A stretch of DNA of 64,000 nucleotides from Nocardia bhagyanarayanae (lineage in GTDB: Bacteria; Actinomycetota; Actinomycetes; Mycobacteriales; Mycobacteriaceae): NCBI RefSeq assembly GCF_006716565.1, contig NZ_VFPG01000002.1, positions 930,001-994,000 on the forward strand, written 5' to 3'. The notes beneath the pieces are model-generated. The model saw nothing but the letters and a program-made list of their open reading frames with translations, made no database searches and had not been told where the DNA came from. Below, piece after piece: positions 1-9,320 of the stretch. Every line of letters starts with the position of its first letter. The stretch's first letter is position 1. A program made the position numbers and the translations under genes.

Positions 1-63
1 GGTGGTCAGGTCTCGACGGCGGAGTTCACCGAGCAGGTGTGCGCGCGGGTGCACCGCCGCTGA
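1..63 (+). CDS. 3' end of an upstream gene, truncated by the window
   Basis: Frame 1 reads 20 residues ending in ARVHRR and then TGA at 61-63. Codon use fits the genome. Too little remains to name the protein. It converges with the lipoprotein-like gene that follows on the minus strand. Confidence 0.6.
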   Translation, partial: GGQVSTAEFTEQVCARVHRR

Positions 64-78
64 ACCCGGTGGGCGGCG

Positions 79-423
79 TCAGTTTCCGCTGTTCAGTCCG
101 GTGGCGATCTTGACGACCACCTTCTCGTCGGTGACCTCTTGCACCGTGACGTTCATGCCTTCGGCGGCCTGAGTCTCACCGACCGGGACGTCGACCTGCT
201 GGCCGCCGATCTTCAGCGTGACCGTATTGCCGTTCACCGCAACGAGTTCCGCGTCGATGCCGAGGATGTTCGCCTTGGCGTCCACGCCGCGGGTGAAGGT
301 CACGGTGCACCCGCCGACATTGCACTCGGACTTGGTGCCCGGCCCCTCCACGGTGCAGGCGGCCGCGCCGAGCGGGGCGAGCAGGGCCACGAAGGACAGG
401 GCGATCAGCCGTCGAAAACGCAC
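79..423 (-). CDS. small secreted or lipoprotein-like hypothetical protein
   Basis: A 114-residue protein. A basic start (MRFRR) is followed by a hydrophobic stretch ending LGAAAC, which could be a weak lipobox with Cys23 as the lipidated residue, or an ordinary Sec signal. The mature part has two further Cys (34 and 39, in CNVGGC) that could form a disulfide, and alternating beta-type segments rich in Val and Thr. I recognise no catalytic motif. It stands alone, converging with the upstream partial gene. A cell-envelope location is inferred only from the signal. Confidence 0.75.
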   Translation of the reverse strand: MRFRRLIALSFVALLAPLGAAACTVEGPGTKSECNVGGCTVTFTRGVDAKANILGIDAELVAVNGNTVTLKIGGQQVDVPVGETQAAEGMNVTVQEVTDEKVVVKIATGLNSGN

Positions 424-495
424 GCGCCCAGTGTAGAGGGCAACCGGACATCTCCGGCGCGCCTCGCGTGCGACACCGCCGCGGCGACCGCGCGC

Positions 496-1017
496 TCAGC
501 TCTGCTCCGTTCCGAAGGCCCACGAACCGGACTCGGCTCGCCACGGCTCCAAAATCGACCGCTGGTGTTCGGCGCGCTCGGTCAACTCGCGAAAATCGGT
601 GTCGGGCAAGCGCTCGGCCAACCCCGCGAGATCGGCCAGGGTGGACCACAGCTGCTTCTTGCCCTCGATGCCCATGATCAGGAACTCGAGTTCGACGAAG
701 CGGCTCAGGGGCGAGTACCCGGCCAACCGCCCGTTGGGTTTCAGTCGCGCGAGCCGTTCCGCGGCCATTGCGAGTCCGGACTTGATCCGGCTCTCCGGAA
801 CATCGAGCCTGCGCATGATGTCGCGGAAGGTCTCCACGTCCTCGGCGATGTCCGACGCCACCTCGGCCAGCGCCGCGCCCTGCGGCGTGCCCGCGTTGTT
901 TCGCTGTGCCCGCCGCGCCAACTCCCGCCACACCAGGCCGAGGGCGAGCTGGTCTTGGAGGTAGATTCCCAGCGGGTCGTTGTGCGCCGCCGGTAGCGGT
1001 ATCGAGAACCGTCCCAT
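496..1017 (-). CDS. conserved helical hypothetical protein
   Basis: A 173-residue protein starting MGRFSIPLP at ATG 1017; the frame stays open further upstream, but those residues are low-complexity Pro/Thr and overlap the divergent gene. The body is almost all alpha-helical and amphipathic, for example LQDQLALGLVWRELARRA and later FVELEFLIMGIEGKKQLW. Length and helix pattern would suit a ferritin-like or helical-bundle fold, but I see no paired E-x-x-H metal motifs, so no function is given. It is transcribed away from the ppx gene across an 84-bp gap. Confidence 0.75.
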   Translation of the reverse strand: MGRFSIPLPAAHNDPLGIYLQDQLALGLVWRELARRAQRNNAGTPQGAALAEVASDIAEDVETFRDIMRRLDVPESRIKSGLAMAAERLARLKPNGRLAGYSPLSRFVELEFLIMGIEGKKQLWSTLADLAGLAERLPDTDFRELTERAEHQRSILEPWRAESGSWAFGTEQS

Positions 1018-1101
1018 GGCGTGGTAGTGCCCCACGGCGGCGGAGGTATGCCTGCCGGTCGGCGGCGGTGTAGGAGGGCGGGAATCGGGTAGTGCCTTCC
1101 G

Positions 1102-2118
1102 GTGAGGCTCGGTGTTCTGGATCTGGGGTCCAACTCGGCGCAATTTCTGGTGGTGGACGCGTCGCCCGGCGCGCCGCCGCTGCCGATCCGGGCGCTGAAG
1201 GAACCGGTGGTGCTGGCCGAGGACATCGACGCGGACGGGGAGATCAGCGACGCCGGGATCGAGCGGACCGCGACGGCGGTGTCCCGAATCCTGCAGGCGG
1301 CGCGGCGCTACGAGATCGAGAGTTTCTACGCCTTCGTCACCGCGGCGATCCGGGACGCGCCGAACCGGGAGTCGGTGCTCGACGGCATCGAGCGGGCGGC
1401 GGGTGTTCGCCCGCAGTTTCTCACCGGCGCCCAGGAAGCCCGGCTGACCTATCTGGCGGTGCGCCGGTGGTACGGGTGGCGGGCCGGGCCGCTGCTGGTG
1501 CTCGACATCGGCGGCGGTTCGATGGAGCTGGCCCTCGGCCGCGACGACGAACCGGAGCTCGCGCTCTCGCTACCGCTCGGCGCCGGGCGGCTGACCCGCG
1601 CGTACCTGCGCGGCGATCCGCCCGATCTGCACGAGGTCGGCCTGTTGCGCGAACACATCGAGGAGTGCCTGAAGGAGGTCCGCGACCGGTTGCTGTGGGA
1701 GGGGCAGCCGCGCCGGGTGATCGGCAGCTCCAAGACCTTCAAACAACTCGCCCGCCTCGCGGGTGCGCCGCCGCAGCGGCACGGGCCGTTCGCCACTCGC
1801 GAGCTGCGGCAGGGCCAGGCCCGGCGGATCACTCGCCGCCTCGCGAAGCTCTCCGCGCGCCAACGCGCCCAGCTGCGCGGCGTCTCACAGCCGCGGGCCC
1901 GGCAGATCCTCGCGGGGGCCATGGTCGCCGAAGCCACGATGGCGGCGCTGAACATCGAGCGCCTCGAGGTGAGCCCGTGGGCGCTGCGCGAAGGCGTTGT
2001 GCTGCAACACATCGCGACGCTGGTCGAGACCGACGACATCCTGCCGCTCACCCCGTTCGCGCTCGCCCAGCAGCCGGAGACCGATCCCGTCATCACCACG
2101 TTGGCGGGGCATCGCTGA
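1102..2118 (+). CDS. ppx: Ppx/GppA family phosphatase (exopolyphosphatase-like)
   Basis: A 338-residue protein with a GTG start. The actin-like ATPase fold is evident from the phosphate-1 loop LGVLDLGSNS at residues 3-12 and the phosphate-2 loop LVLDIGGGSMEL around residue 135. The family hydrolyses polyphosphate or pppGpp in the cytoplasm. The C-terminal segment with SPWALREG matches the M. tuberculosis Rv0496 type (328 residues), the short single-module actinobacterial form that lacks the HD domain of E. coli Ppx. Whether polyphosphate or (p)ppGpp is the substrate cannot be read from sequence. It converges with the epimerase gene 12 bp downstream. Confidence 0.9.
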   Translation: MRLGVLDLGSNSAQFLVVDASPGAPPLPIRALKEPVVLAEDIDADGEISDAGIERTATAVSRILQAARRYEIESFYAFVTAAIRDAPNRESVLDGIERAAGVRPQFLTGAQEARLTYLAVRRWYGWRAGPLLVLDIGGGSMELALGRDDEPELALSLPLGAGRLTRAYLRGDPPDLHEVGLLREHIEECLKEVRDRLLWEGQPRRVIGSSKTFKQLARLAGAPPQRHGPFATRELRQGQARRITRRLAKLSARQRAQLRGVSQPRARQILAGAMVAEATMAALNIERLEVSPWALREGVVLQHIATLVETDDILPLTPFALAQQPETDPVITTLAGHR

Positions 2119-2130
2119 CGGCGCGAGTTC

Positions 2131-3210
2131 CTAATGCGCCGGAACGCCCCACGCGTCCACCGGATCGCGGCCGCCCACCCCGGAGGCGAACTCTTTGATG
2201 CGGAACCGTCCGCCCGCGTCCGACGCGAGCGGGGGAGTGTCGCCGCCCGCGTTGGCGCGGAACCCGTCCAGCACCTCGCGCAGCGTCTCGAAGGCGGTGA
2301 AGCGCGGCGTCCAGTCCAGCTCCGTCCGCGCACGGCCGGTGTCCATGATCGGCAGCCGCAGCAGCGCGTCGAAGAGTCCGGGCGGTGTGGGCGCGAGGCG
2401 CAGCCGCCACGCCGTCGAGAGGGCCGCGCGGACCGTGCCAGGCGGCACTTCGACGGTTCTCGCCTCGAAGAGTTCGCCGAGGCGCGCACGATCGAGCACC
2501 GGGTCGGCGGCGATGTTGAACGCGCCGCGGGCGTCGGTGACGGCGGCGCGGGCGAAGGCGCGGCCCGCGTCGTGGCTGTGCAGCGCCTGCATGCGCAAGC
2601 CGCGCGGTATCGGAAGAATCGGAACGACTCCCGGGCGGACCAGCGGGTGCGGCAGCAGCGGTCCGGCGAACAGGCGGCGCTGCTCGCTGGCCGAGGCCCG
2701 CTGGAACACGAACGACGGCCGCATGCGCACCACCCGTGTGTCGGGATGCTCGGTTTCGAACGCGTCGAGCACGCGCTCGACGTAGGCCTTCTCCCTCGTG
2801 TACGCCGCGAGCGGCCACCCGTCGGTGGGCCACGACTCGTCGACCGGATCGTCGTCGCGTGCGGGCGAATACGCGCCGATCGATGAAGCGCAGACCACGG
2901 CGGGCACGCCTTCGGCCGCCGCCGCGGCGAGCACCCGCTGGGTCCCGATCACGTTGGCACGCCAGGTGACCTCCGGCCGGTGGGTCGGCTGGAACAGCCA
3001 CGCCAGCTGCACGACCGCGTCGGCATTACGGAAGACGCGGCCGAGATCGTCCATGCGCACGTCGGCGCCCGCGAACTCCACCCCGGACGGCAGCGTCGAC
3101 GGGGCGCGACGCGCCACCCCCACGATCGAGGTCACCACGGGCTCGGCCGTCAAGGCCGACACCACCGAGGTGCCGATATTGCCGGTAGCACCCACCACGA
3201 CGACGCGCAT
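2131..3210 (-). CDS. NAD-dependent epimerase/dehydratase family protein
   Basis: A 359-residue extended short-chain dehydrogenase. The N-terminal Rossmann motif GATGNIG (residues 7-13) binds NAD(P). A YTREK segment supplies the usual Tyr-x3-Lys pair, with a nearby CASSIGAYSP. The start is decided by the ribosome site: GAGGAG lies 5 nt before ATG 3210, whereas the in-frame GTG at 3216 overlaps that site. The family acts on nucleotide sugars, sterols or similar compounds; no sugar-biosynthesis neighbours are present, so the substrate is unknown. Confidence 0.88.
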   Translation of the reverse strand: MRVVVVGATGNIGTSVVSALTAEPVVTSIVGVARRAPSTLPSGVEFAGADVRMDDLGRVFRNADAVVQLAWLFQPTHRPEVTWRANVIGTQRVLAAAAAEGVPAVVCASSIGAYSPARDDDPVDESWPTDGWPLAAYTREKAYVERVLDAFETEHPDTRVVRMRPSFVFQRASASEQRRLFAGPLLPHPLVRPGVVPILPIPRGLRMQALHSHDAGRAFARAAVTDARGAFNIAADPVLDRARLGELFEARTVEVPPGTVRAALSTAWRLRLAPTPPGLFDALLRLPIMDTGRARTELDWTPRFTAFETLREVLDGFRANAGGDTPPLASDAGGRFRIKEFASGVGGRDPVDAWGVPAH

Positions 3211-3276
3211 GGCCACTCCTCACCACTGGGGCGCGTCGACCCGCGCACGCGGGCCGACGCGGGTATCGAATGCCGT

Positions 3277-3462
3277 TCAGGAAATGGCTTCGCTGACGGC
3301 GTTCGGGCCGTTGTAGGTCCGATCGGGGATGGCTTTCAAAGCCTGCAGAATCTCGTTGTCCGCGCCGTTGTCCTCGGCGGCGGAGACGATGCCCGCGCGG
3401 TCGCACGGATAGTCGATTCCGGCCAGATACTTCTGCACTTGGATGGGGCTCACCTGACCCAT
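3277..3462 (-). CDS. DUF2795-type small protein
   Basis: A 61-residue protein starting MGQVSPIQVQKYLAG. AAGGAG lies 8 nt before the ATG, which rejects a much longer open frame running upstream. The content is the short helical DUF2795 pattern: a QVQKYLAGIDYPCDR helix, then a helix ending in LQALKAIPDRTYNGP. These proteins are common in actinobacteria and have no established biochemical role. It is divergent from the small acidic gene that follows. Confidence 0.85.
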   Translation of the reverse strand: MGQVSPIQVQKYLAGIDYPCDRAGIVSAAEDNGADNEILQALKAIPDRTYNGPNAVSEAIS

Positions 3463-3621
3463 GGGTTCTCTCCTTCCGAGAGTGCGGCTGGAGATATCGG
3501 ACTCGGCCGCAGTACCACACGGCCGTCGGCTCAAACCACCGTGCGCTATGTACTCGCGGTTTCTCGGCCTGGCCGCCGGGTACTGCGATCGGACGATCCA
3601 GCAGCCGCGAAAGGGGACGAC

Positions 3622-3777
3622 ATGGCACCGCACGGCAAGCCGGGCGAGGGCGGCTCCGACTACGACCCGGCCCAGGATCCGGACGCCGACCCGGACATGC
3701 TGCAACCGCCGGATCGGCTACGGCCGCAGCCGGACCAAGCCGAAGGGGAGGACGAGGGGGACGAGGCGGAAGAGTAG
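3622..3777 (+). CDS. 51-residue acidic hypothetical protein
   Basis: The ATG is preceded by AGGGG at a 7-nt gap. The protein is strongly acidic and proline-rich (DPDADPDMLQPPDRLRPQ, then a Glu/Asp tail), with no membrane segment and little predicted order. No family is recognised. The stop codon TAG is also the first base triplet of a repeated intergenic element. Confidence 0.6.
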   Translation: MAPHGKPGEGGSDYDPAQDPDADPDMLQPPDRLRPQPDQAEGEDEGDEAEE

Positions 3778-3830
3778 GCGTACCTCCGCATTCGCTCCGG
3801 ACGTCGCAGTCTGGGAGCGGACTTCGTCCG
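3775..3830 (+). repeat. stop-codon-linked intergenic repeat, copy A
   Basis: It begins at the TAG stop of the preceding gene with TAGGCGTACCTCCGC and ends in the small palindrome CGGACTTCGTCCG. It is alignable over its whole length with copies at 38620-38678 and 62560-62616, and is the most diverged of the three in its middle part. Confidence 0.85.
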
Positions 3831-3878
3831 GGAGCGTCCATCAGGCGTGTCGCGTCCCTCGGCGGGTACGCGCGCGGT

Positions 3879-6311
3879 ATGGAGACGCGAGATCGAATTG
3901 CCGACCCCTGGGGGCGCAGGTTCGCCTACGGCGCGGGACAGCGGTGGCCCGAGCGGGTCGACATGTATCTGGCCGACGGCGTCGAGCCCGAGTCCGTGCA
4001 GCGGTGGGTGCCCTCCGCCTCGGTCATGAGCTCCAACGGCGACGCGCTCGACATCGCGGTCGTGGACGGCCGGATGGTCGGGGTACGCGGCCGTGCGGTG
4101 GACCGGGTCAACCGCGGCAGGCTCGGACCGAAGGATCTGTTCGCCTGGCAGGCCAATTCGTCGCCCGATCGCCTGACCCGCCCGCTCGTCCGCCGCGACG
4201 GCGAACTGGTCGAGACCGATTGGGACACGGCCATGGACCGCATCGTGCGGCACAGCGAGAGCCTGCTCGAGCGGCACGGACCCGGGGCCATCGGCTTCTA
4301 CACCTCCGGCCAGCTGTTCCTGGAGGAGTACTACACGCTGAGCGTGCTCGCCCGCGCGGGCATCGGCACCAACCACGTCGACGGGAACACCCGGCTCTGC
4401 ACGTCGACGGCGGCAGAGGCGCTGAAGCAGTCCTTCGGCTGCGACGGCCAGCCCGGCTCGTACGCCGACGTCGACCACGCCGACGTCATCGCGCTGTTCG
4501 GGCACAACGTCGCCGAGACGCAGACGGTGCTGTGGGCGCGGATCCTCGACCGGCTCGCCGGACCGAACCCGCCCGCGATCGTGTGCGTCGACCCGCGCCA
4601 CACCCCGGTCGCGGAGCGCGCCAGTGTCCACCTCGCGCCCCTGCCGGGCACCAATGTCGCACTGATGAACGCGCTGCTGCACGAGATCATCGCCAACGGG
4701 TGGGTGGATCACAACTACATCCGCGAGCACACCGTCGGCTTCGACGAATTGCGCTCCCGCGTGAGCGAATGCTTCCCGGAGCGGGCGGCGCGGATCTGTG
4801 GCGTCGCGGCCGGGCACATCCGGGAGACGGCCCGCCTGCTCGGTACCGCGCCACGGCTGCTGTCCACGGTGCTCCAGGGCTTCTATCAATCCCATCAGGC
4901 GACCGCGGCGGCGGTGCAGGTCAACAACGTGCACCTGATCCGAGGGATGCTCGGACGACCCGGCTGCGGGATATTGCAGATGAACGGTCAGCCGACGGCG
5001 CAGAACACCCGCGAATGCGGCGCCGACGGTGACATGGCGGGTTTTCGCAACTGGGCCAACGACGCGCACGTCGCCGAGCTGGCCGAGCGATGGCGGGTCG
5101 ATCCGGATCGGATCCCGCACTCCGGACCGCCGACCCACGTCATGCGGATGATGCGGTACGCCGAGCAGGGCGATATCCGGATGCTGTGGGTGAGCGCCAC
5201 CAACCCGGCGGTGTCGCTGCCGGAGCTGGCGCGGGTCCGGTCGATCCTCGCGCGCGAGAACCTGTTCCTCGTGGTGCAGGACATCTTCCCGACCGAGACC
5301 GCGGCGATGGCCGATGTGGTGCTGCCAGCCGCGGCGTGGGGCGAGAAGACCGGCGCGTTCACCAACGCCGACCGCACCGTGCACTTCTCGGAGCGGGCCG
5401 TCGACCCGCCGGGAGAGGCGAAGTCCGATCTCGACATCTTCCTGGACTACGCCCGCCGCATGGACTTTCGCGACCGGGACGGCGGCCCACTGATCCACTG
5501 GCACGATCCGGAGTCGGCGTTCGAGGCGTGGAAGGCGTGCTCGGCCGGACGTCCGTGCGACTACAGCGGCCTGACGTACGCGAGGTTGCGCGAGGGCTCG
5601 GGCATCCAATGGCCTTGCGACAGCGAGCATCCGGACGGTACCGAGCGCCTCTACGCCGACGGGCGGTTCTGGAGCGCGCCCGACGACTGCGAGTCCTACG
5701 GCAAGGACCTGCTCTCCGGGAAGCCGGTCGAGCCCGCGGCGTACCGCGCGCTGAACCCGGACGGCAAGGCGATCATCAAATCGGCCGACTACGTCCACGC
5801 GCGCGAGACGCCCACGGCGGATCATCCGTTCGCGCTGGTCACCGGGCGAACGCTGTACCACTTCCACACCAGGACGAAGACCGCCCGCGCACCGCAACTG
5901 GACGCGGCCGCCCCGGAGGTCTGGGTCGAGATCTCGCGCGCGGACGCCGAACACGCGGGGATCGAAGAGGGCGACCTGGTGGAGGTGTCGACGCGACGCG
6001 GATCGGTGCGGGCCCGCGCCCGCATCGGCCGGATCCGCCCCGGCGTGCTCTTCCTGCCGTTCCACTACGGCTACTGGGACCGCGGCGACGGTGCGCACGA
6101 CCGGGCCGCGAACGAGCTCACCCCGACCGACTGGGACCCGGCATCCAAACAGCCACTTTTCAAGACCGCGGCGGCGAACCTGGTCCGGGTGGCGCCGGGC
6201 GCCGACCCGTCCACCGCGCCGACGACGACCGCGTCCGCCCCGGTCGACGCCGCCGTTCCCGCCACCACGGGCGGCCCCGCGGCCGTCACGGTCGAACTCG
6301 ACCCTTCCTGA
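3879..6311 (+). CDS. molybdopterin (bis-MGD) oxidoreductase, nitrate-reductase-like, lacking the Fe-S cysteines
   Basis: An 810-residue cytoplasmic molybdoenzyme of the DMSO-reductase/assimilatory nitrate reductase group. The nearest described type by eye is a NasC/NarB-like catalytic subunit. RLCTSTA carries a conserved Cys at 174 in the position of the Mo ligand of Nap/Nas enzymes. Downstream are the bis-MGD binding blocks (NTRLC, ATNPAVSLPEL, ADVVLPAAAWGEKTGAFTN) and a C-terminal molydop-binding domain at about 640-750. The residues that normally hold a [4Fe-4S] cluster (CxxCxxxC) read Ser48-x2-Ser51-x3-Asp55. The last 40 residues are a Pro/Thr/Ala tail. No nitrite reductase, electron-transfer subunit or cofactor genes are adjacent. 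The substrate is unknown. Confidence 0.88.
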   Translation: METRDRIADPWGRRFAYGAGQRWPERVDMYLADGVEPESVQRWVPSASVMSSNGDALDIAVVDGRMVGVRGRAVDRVNRGRLGPKDLFAWQANSSPDRLTRPLVRRDGELVETDWDTAMDRIVRHSESLLERHGPGAIGFYTSGQLFLEEYYTLSVLARAGIGTNHVDGNTRLCTSTAAEALKQSFGCDGQPGSYADVDHADVIALFGHNVAETQTVLWARILDRLAGPNPPAIVCVDPRHTPVAERASVHLAPLPGTNVALMNALLHEIIANGWVDHNYIREHTVGFDELRSRVSECFPERAARICGVAAGHIRETARLLGTAPRLLSTVLQGFYQSHQATAAAVQVNNVHLIRGMLGRPGCGILQMNGQPTAQNTRECGADGDMAGFRNWANDAHVAELAERWRVDPDRIPHSGPPTHVMRMMRYAEQGDIRMLWVSATNPAVSLPELARVRSILARENLFLVVQDIFPTETAAMADVVLPAAAWGEKTGAFTNADRTVHFSERAVDPPGEAKSDLDIFLDYARRMDFRDRDGGPLIHWHDPESAFEAWKACSAGRPCDYSGLTYARLREGSGIQWPCDSEHPDGTERLYADGRFWSAPDDCESYGKDLLSGKPVEPAAYRALNPDGKAIIKSADYVHARETPTADHPFALVTGRTLYHFHTRTKTARAPQLDAAAPEVWVEISRADAEHAGIEEGDLVEVSTRRGSVRARARIGRIRPGVLFLPFHYGYWDRGDGAHDRAANELTPTDWDPASKQPLFKTAAANLVRVAPGADPSTAPTTTASAPVDAAVPATTGGPAAVTVELDPS

Positions 6312-6558
6312 TGCGCGGAAGCCAAAAGGCCGTGAGTCTTCCGTTGCGCGAGCAACTCTGCGGCAACCCGCACGGCTCGGATGCGAGCCGCCGGGGTATG
6401 GTGTCCGGTCGGCGCACCGGCAGCTCTGTACCGGGTGGAGTCCGCAACGACCCGATGTGGAATTCCATTACTGTCCAGCACGAAACGTCTCGGTCGCTTA
6501 GATTGCCAAACGGGTGGTGACACCCGGGTTTCTTGTAACCGAAATGTGGAGGGCTGCT

Positions 6559-7464
6559 GTGTCTGATCGATCCAAGCCTGGCAGGCGGGCCCTGCGGGCG
6601 ATGTGCGCGCTCACCGGTGCCGCACTCGTGCTCGCGGGCTGTACCACCAACACCGAAGACACCGGACCGGCGGTCTCCAAGGTGCAAGTGGACAAGGTCA
6701 CCGAAATCGCCGATCAACTGCCCGACAAGATCAAGCAGTCCGGCAAGCTGGTCATCGGCGTGAACGTGCCCTACCAGCCCAACGAGTACAAGGACGCCAG
6801 CGGCAAGATCGTCGGCTTCGACGTCGACCTGATGGACGCGGTCACCTCGGTGCTCGGTATCAAGGCCGAGTACGTGGAGTCGGCCTTCGAGAAGATCATT
6901 CCGGCGATCCAGGCGGGCACCTACGACGTCGGCATGTCCTCGATCACCGACTCGAAGGAACGCGAGCAGCAGGTCGACTTCACCACCTACTTCAGCGCGG
7001 GCATCCAGTGGGCCCAGCAGACCGGTAAGCCGATCGACCCGAACAACGCCTGCGGCAAGAAGGTCGCGGTGCAGGCCACCACCGTCGAGCACACCGACGA
7101 GGTGCCCGCCAAGAGCGCCAAGTGCGTCGCCGAGGGCAAGCCCGCCATCGACATCAAGCCGTTCGACGAGCAGAGCGCCGCGACCAACGCGCTGGTGCTC
7201 GGCCAGGTCGACGCGATGTCGGCCGACTCCCCGGTGACCGCGTACGCCATCAAGCAGAGCGACGGCAAGATCGAGACCGCGGGCCCGGTGTTCGACTCCG
7301 CGCCCTACGGCTGGGCGGTGCCGAAGGGCTCGCCGCTGGCCAAGGTCCTGCAGGCCGCGGTCAACCACCTGATCAAGAACGGGCAGTACAAGCAGATCAC
7401 CGAGAACTGGGGCGTGCAGGACGGCGCGATCACCGAGTCGGTGATCAACGGGGCCGTGAGCTGA
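6559..7464 (+). CDS. amino-acid ABC transporter substrate-binding lipoprotein (GlnH-like)
   Basis: A 301-residue protein with a signal peptide and the lipobox LAGC (Cys28), so a membrane-anchored extracellular binding protein. GTG 6559 is chosen because GGAGGG sits 5 nt upstream; an earlier in-frame ATG lies inside that site. The SBP family 3 fold shows in GKLVIGVNVPYQPNEY and the domain-closing region YDVGMSSITDSKER. It is the first gene of a three-gene importer. Upstream is a TAGATT hexamer at 6499-6504 and a 6-bp inverted repeat at 6511-6526 that may take part in control. Polar or acidic amino acids are the likely ligands. Confidence 0.92.
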   Translation: MSDRSKPGRRALRAMCALTGAALVLAGCTTNTEDTGPAVSKVQVDKVTEIADQLPDKIKQSGKLVIGVNVPYQPNEYKDASGKIVGFDVDLMDAVTSVLGIKAEYVESAFEKIIPAIQAGTYDVGMSSITDSKEREQQVDFTTYFSAGIQWAQQTGKPIDPNNACGKKVAVQATTVEHTDEVPAKSAKCVAEGKPAIDIKPFDEQSAATNALVLGQVDAMSADSPVTAYAIKQSDGKIETAGPVFDSAPYGWAVPKGSPLAKVLQAAVNHLIKNGQYKQITENWGVQDGAITESVINGAVS

Positions 7465-7467
7465 CAG

Positions 7468-8427
7468 ATGTCCGACACCGACACCACCGTCGTGCCCGGC
7501 GATCCCGGGCCCGGCGGCATCCCGGCGCCGTCCGAGCCCGAACCGATCAAAGCGGTTCCGCTGCGCAGGCCGGGGCGATGGATCGCCGCTGCCGTCATCC
7601 TCGTGCTGCTCGGGCTGTTCGTCTACGGCGCCGCCACCAATGACGCCTACCAGTGGGGCACCTACTGGAAGTACCTGTTCGACAGCCGCATCGTCGCGGG
7701 CGCGGTCGTCACCCTGGAGCTGACCGTGCTGGCGATGGCCATCGCGATCGTCCTCGGGACGGTGCTCGCGGTGATGCGCCTTTCGCCCAACCCGGTGCTG
7801 CGCTCGACGGCGTGGGTGTACCTCTGGATCTTCCGTGGCACACCGATTTTCGTGCAGCTGGTGTTCTGGGGCTTGGTGCCCTCGCTGTATCAGCAGATCC
7901 ATCTCGGTGTGCCGTTCGGGCCGCAGTTCTTCGAACTCGACGTGCAGGAGTTGCAGGCCGCGTTCACCTTCGCCGTGATCGGTCTCGGTCTCAACGAGGC
8001 CGCGTACATGGCGGAGATCGTCCGCGCCGGCATCAATTCGGTGGGCGAGGGCCAGCGCGAGGCGTCGATCGCGCTGGGCATGTCCTGGACCCAGACCATG
8101 CGGCGCACCGTGCTGCCGCAGGCGATGCGGGTGATCATCCCGCCGACCGGCAACGAGCTCATCGGCATGCTGAAGACCACCTCGCTGGTGACCGCGATCC
8201 CGCTCAGCACCGACCTGTTCGGACGGGCCCGCGACATCTACGGCGTGAACTTCCAGCCGATCCCGCTGCTGCTGGTCACCGCGACGTGGTATCTGGCCAT
8301 CACCAGCGTGCTGATGGTCGGCCAGTTCTATCTGGAGCGGTACTACTCGCGCGGCGCGTCCCGGCAGCTGACCGCCAAGCAGTTGCAGGAGCTGGCCGAC
8401 GCACAGAGCGTGGTGAAGGCGAAATGA
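7468..8427 (+). CDS. amino-acid ABC transporter permease
   Basis: A 319-residue inner-membrane protein. A Pro-rich cytoplasmic N-terminus (1-35) is followed by about six membrane segments. It carries the HisMQ-type EAA loop, here [20 protein letters not shown], which contacts the ATPase. [14 protein letters not shown] is the family signature for polar amino-acid permeases. Its ATG starts 4 nt after the binding-protein stop, and its own stop overlaps the ATPase start. A single permease gene suggests a homodimeric channel. Confidence 0.93.
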   Translation: MSDTDTTVVPGDPGPGGIPAPSEPEPIKAVPLRRPGRWIAAAVILVLLGLFVYGAATNDAYQWGTYWKYLFDSRIVAGAVVTLELTVLAMAIAIVLGTVLAVMRLSPNPVLRSTAWVYLWIFRGTPIFVQLVFWGLVPSLYQQIHLGVPFGPQFFELDVQELQAAFTFAVIGLGLNEAAYMAEIVRAGINSVGEGQREASIALGMSWTQTMRRTVLPQAMRVIIPPTGNELIGMLKTTSLVTAIPLSTDLFGRARDIYGVNFQPIPLLLVTATWYLAITSVLMVGQFYLERYYSRGASRQLTAKQLQELADAQSVVKAK

Positions 8428-9218
8428 CGGTTTCCATGGACAAGGACGAGCAGGCCGCGCCGCGGATGATCGTCGCCGACCGGGTCTGCAAGAACTTCGG
8501 CGCGCTGCAGGTGCTCAAGGGCATCTCGCTGGAGGTGGCGCGGGGTGAGGTGCTGTGCCTGATCGGACCGTCCGGTTCCGGCAAGTCCACCTTCCTGCGC
8601 TGCATCAACCACCTCGAGCAGGTGAACGCGGGCAGGCTGTACGTGGACGGCGAGCTCGTCGGCTACCGGCAGAAGGGCGACAAGCTCTACGAACTGCACC
8701 CGCGCGAGGCGGCCAAGCAGCGCCGCGACATCGGCATGGTGTTCCAGCACTTCAACCTGTTCCCGCACCGGACGGCGCTGGAGAACATCATCGAGGCGCC
8801 GACGCAGGTGAAGAGGGTACGCAAGGCCGACGCCGTGGCCCGCGCCCACGAACTGCTCGATCGGGTCGGCATGGGCGACAAGGCAAACGCCTACCCGGCC
8901 CAGCTCTCCGGCGGCCAGCAGCAGCGCGTGGCTATCGCCAGGGCGCTGGCCATGGATCCGAAGCTGATGCTCTTCGACGAGCCGACCTCGGCGCTGGACC
9001 CCGAACTGGTCGGCGAAGTGCTGCAGGTGATGCGGGAACTCGCCGAGAGCGGCATGACCATGGTGGTGGTGACCCACGAGATGGGCTTCGCCCGCGAGGT
9101 CGCCGACCAACTGGTGTTCATGGACGGCGGCGTGGTGGTGGAGGCGGGCGCGCCGCGCGAGGTGCTCAGCGATCCGAAACACGAACGGACCAAGGCGTTC
9201 CTCTCGCGTCTGCTCTGA
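8424..9218 (+). CDS. amino-acid ABC transporter ATP-binding protein (GlnQ-like)
   Basis: A 264-residue ATPase. Walker [10 protein letters not shown] is at 48-56, the Q-loop in [10 protein letters not shown] at 106-115, the signature LSGGQQQR at 161-168, Walker B LMLFDEP at 181-187 followed by the D-loop, and the H-loop in VTHEMGF. The start ATG overlaps the permease stop (ATGA), which implies translational coupling. A run of about 18 residues after strand 3 ([16 protein letters not shown]) is typical of the glutamate and glutamine subfamily. It powers uptake with the two preceding genes. Confidence 0.94.
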   Translation: MTVSMDKDEQAAPRMIVADRVCKNFGALQVLKGISLEVARGEVLCLIGPSGSGKSTFLRCINHLEQVNAGRLYVDGELVGYRQKGDKLYELHPREAAKQRRDIGMVFQHFNLFPHRTALENIIEAPTQVKRVRKADAVARAHELLDRVGMGDKANAYPAQLSGGQQQRVAIARALAMDPKLMLFDEPTSALDPELVGEVLQVMRELAESGMTMVVVTHEMGFAREVADQLVFMDGGVVVEAGAPREVLSDPKHERTKAFLSRLL

Positions 9219-9253
9219 GTTCTCTCGCGGTTGCTCCGCATGGCGACAGCAGT

Positions 9254-9282
9254 GGGCCGGGCGTCCGATGGACGTCCGGCCC
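9254..9282 (+). terminator. intrinsic terminator after the ABC importer operon
   Basis: Arms GGGCCGG and CCGGCCC are extended inward by CGTCC/GGACG across one G-T mismatch, with a 3-nt loop, and are followed by a T-rich CTTGTCGTTGTT. It is 36 bp after the ATPase stop and faces the minus-strand gene, so it may act in both directions. Confidence 0.75.
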
Positions 9283-9320
9283 GCTTGTCGTTGTTATCGG
9301 TTACTCTGCTCGGCTACCGA

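Noticed and set aside
6527..6558. GlnR-type nitrogen control box before the amino-acid importer
   Set aside because: A GTAAC element is present (TTGTAACC), but the second GnAAC half at the right spacing is missing.
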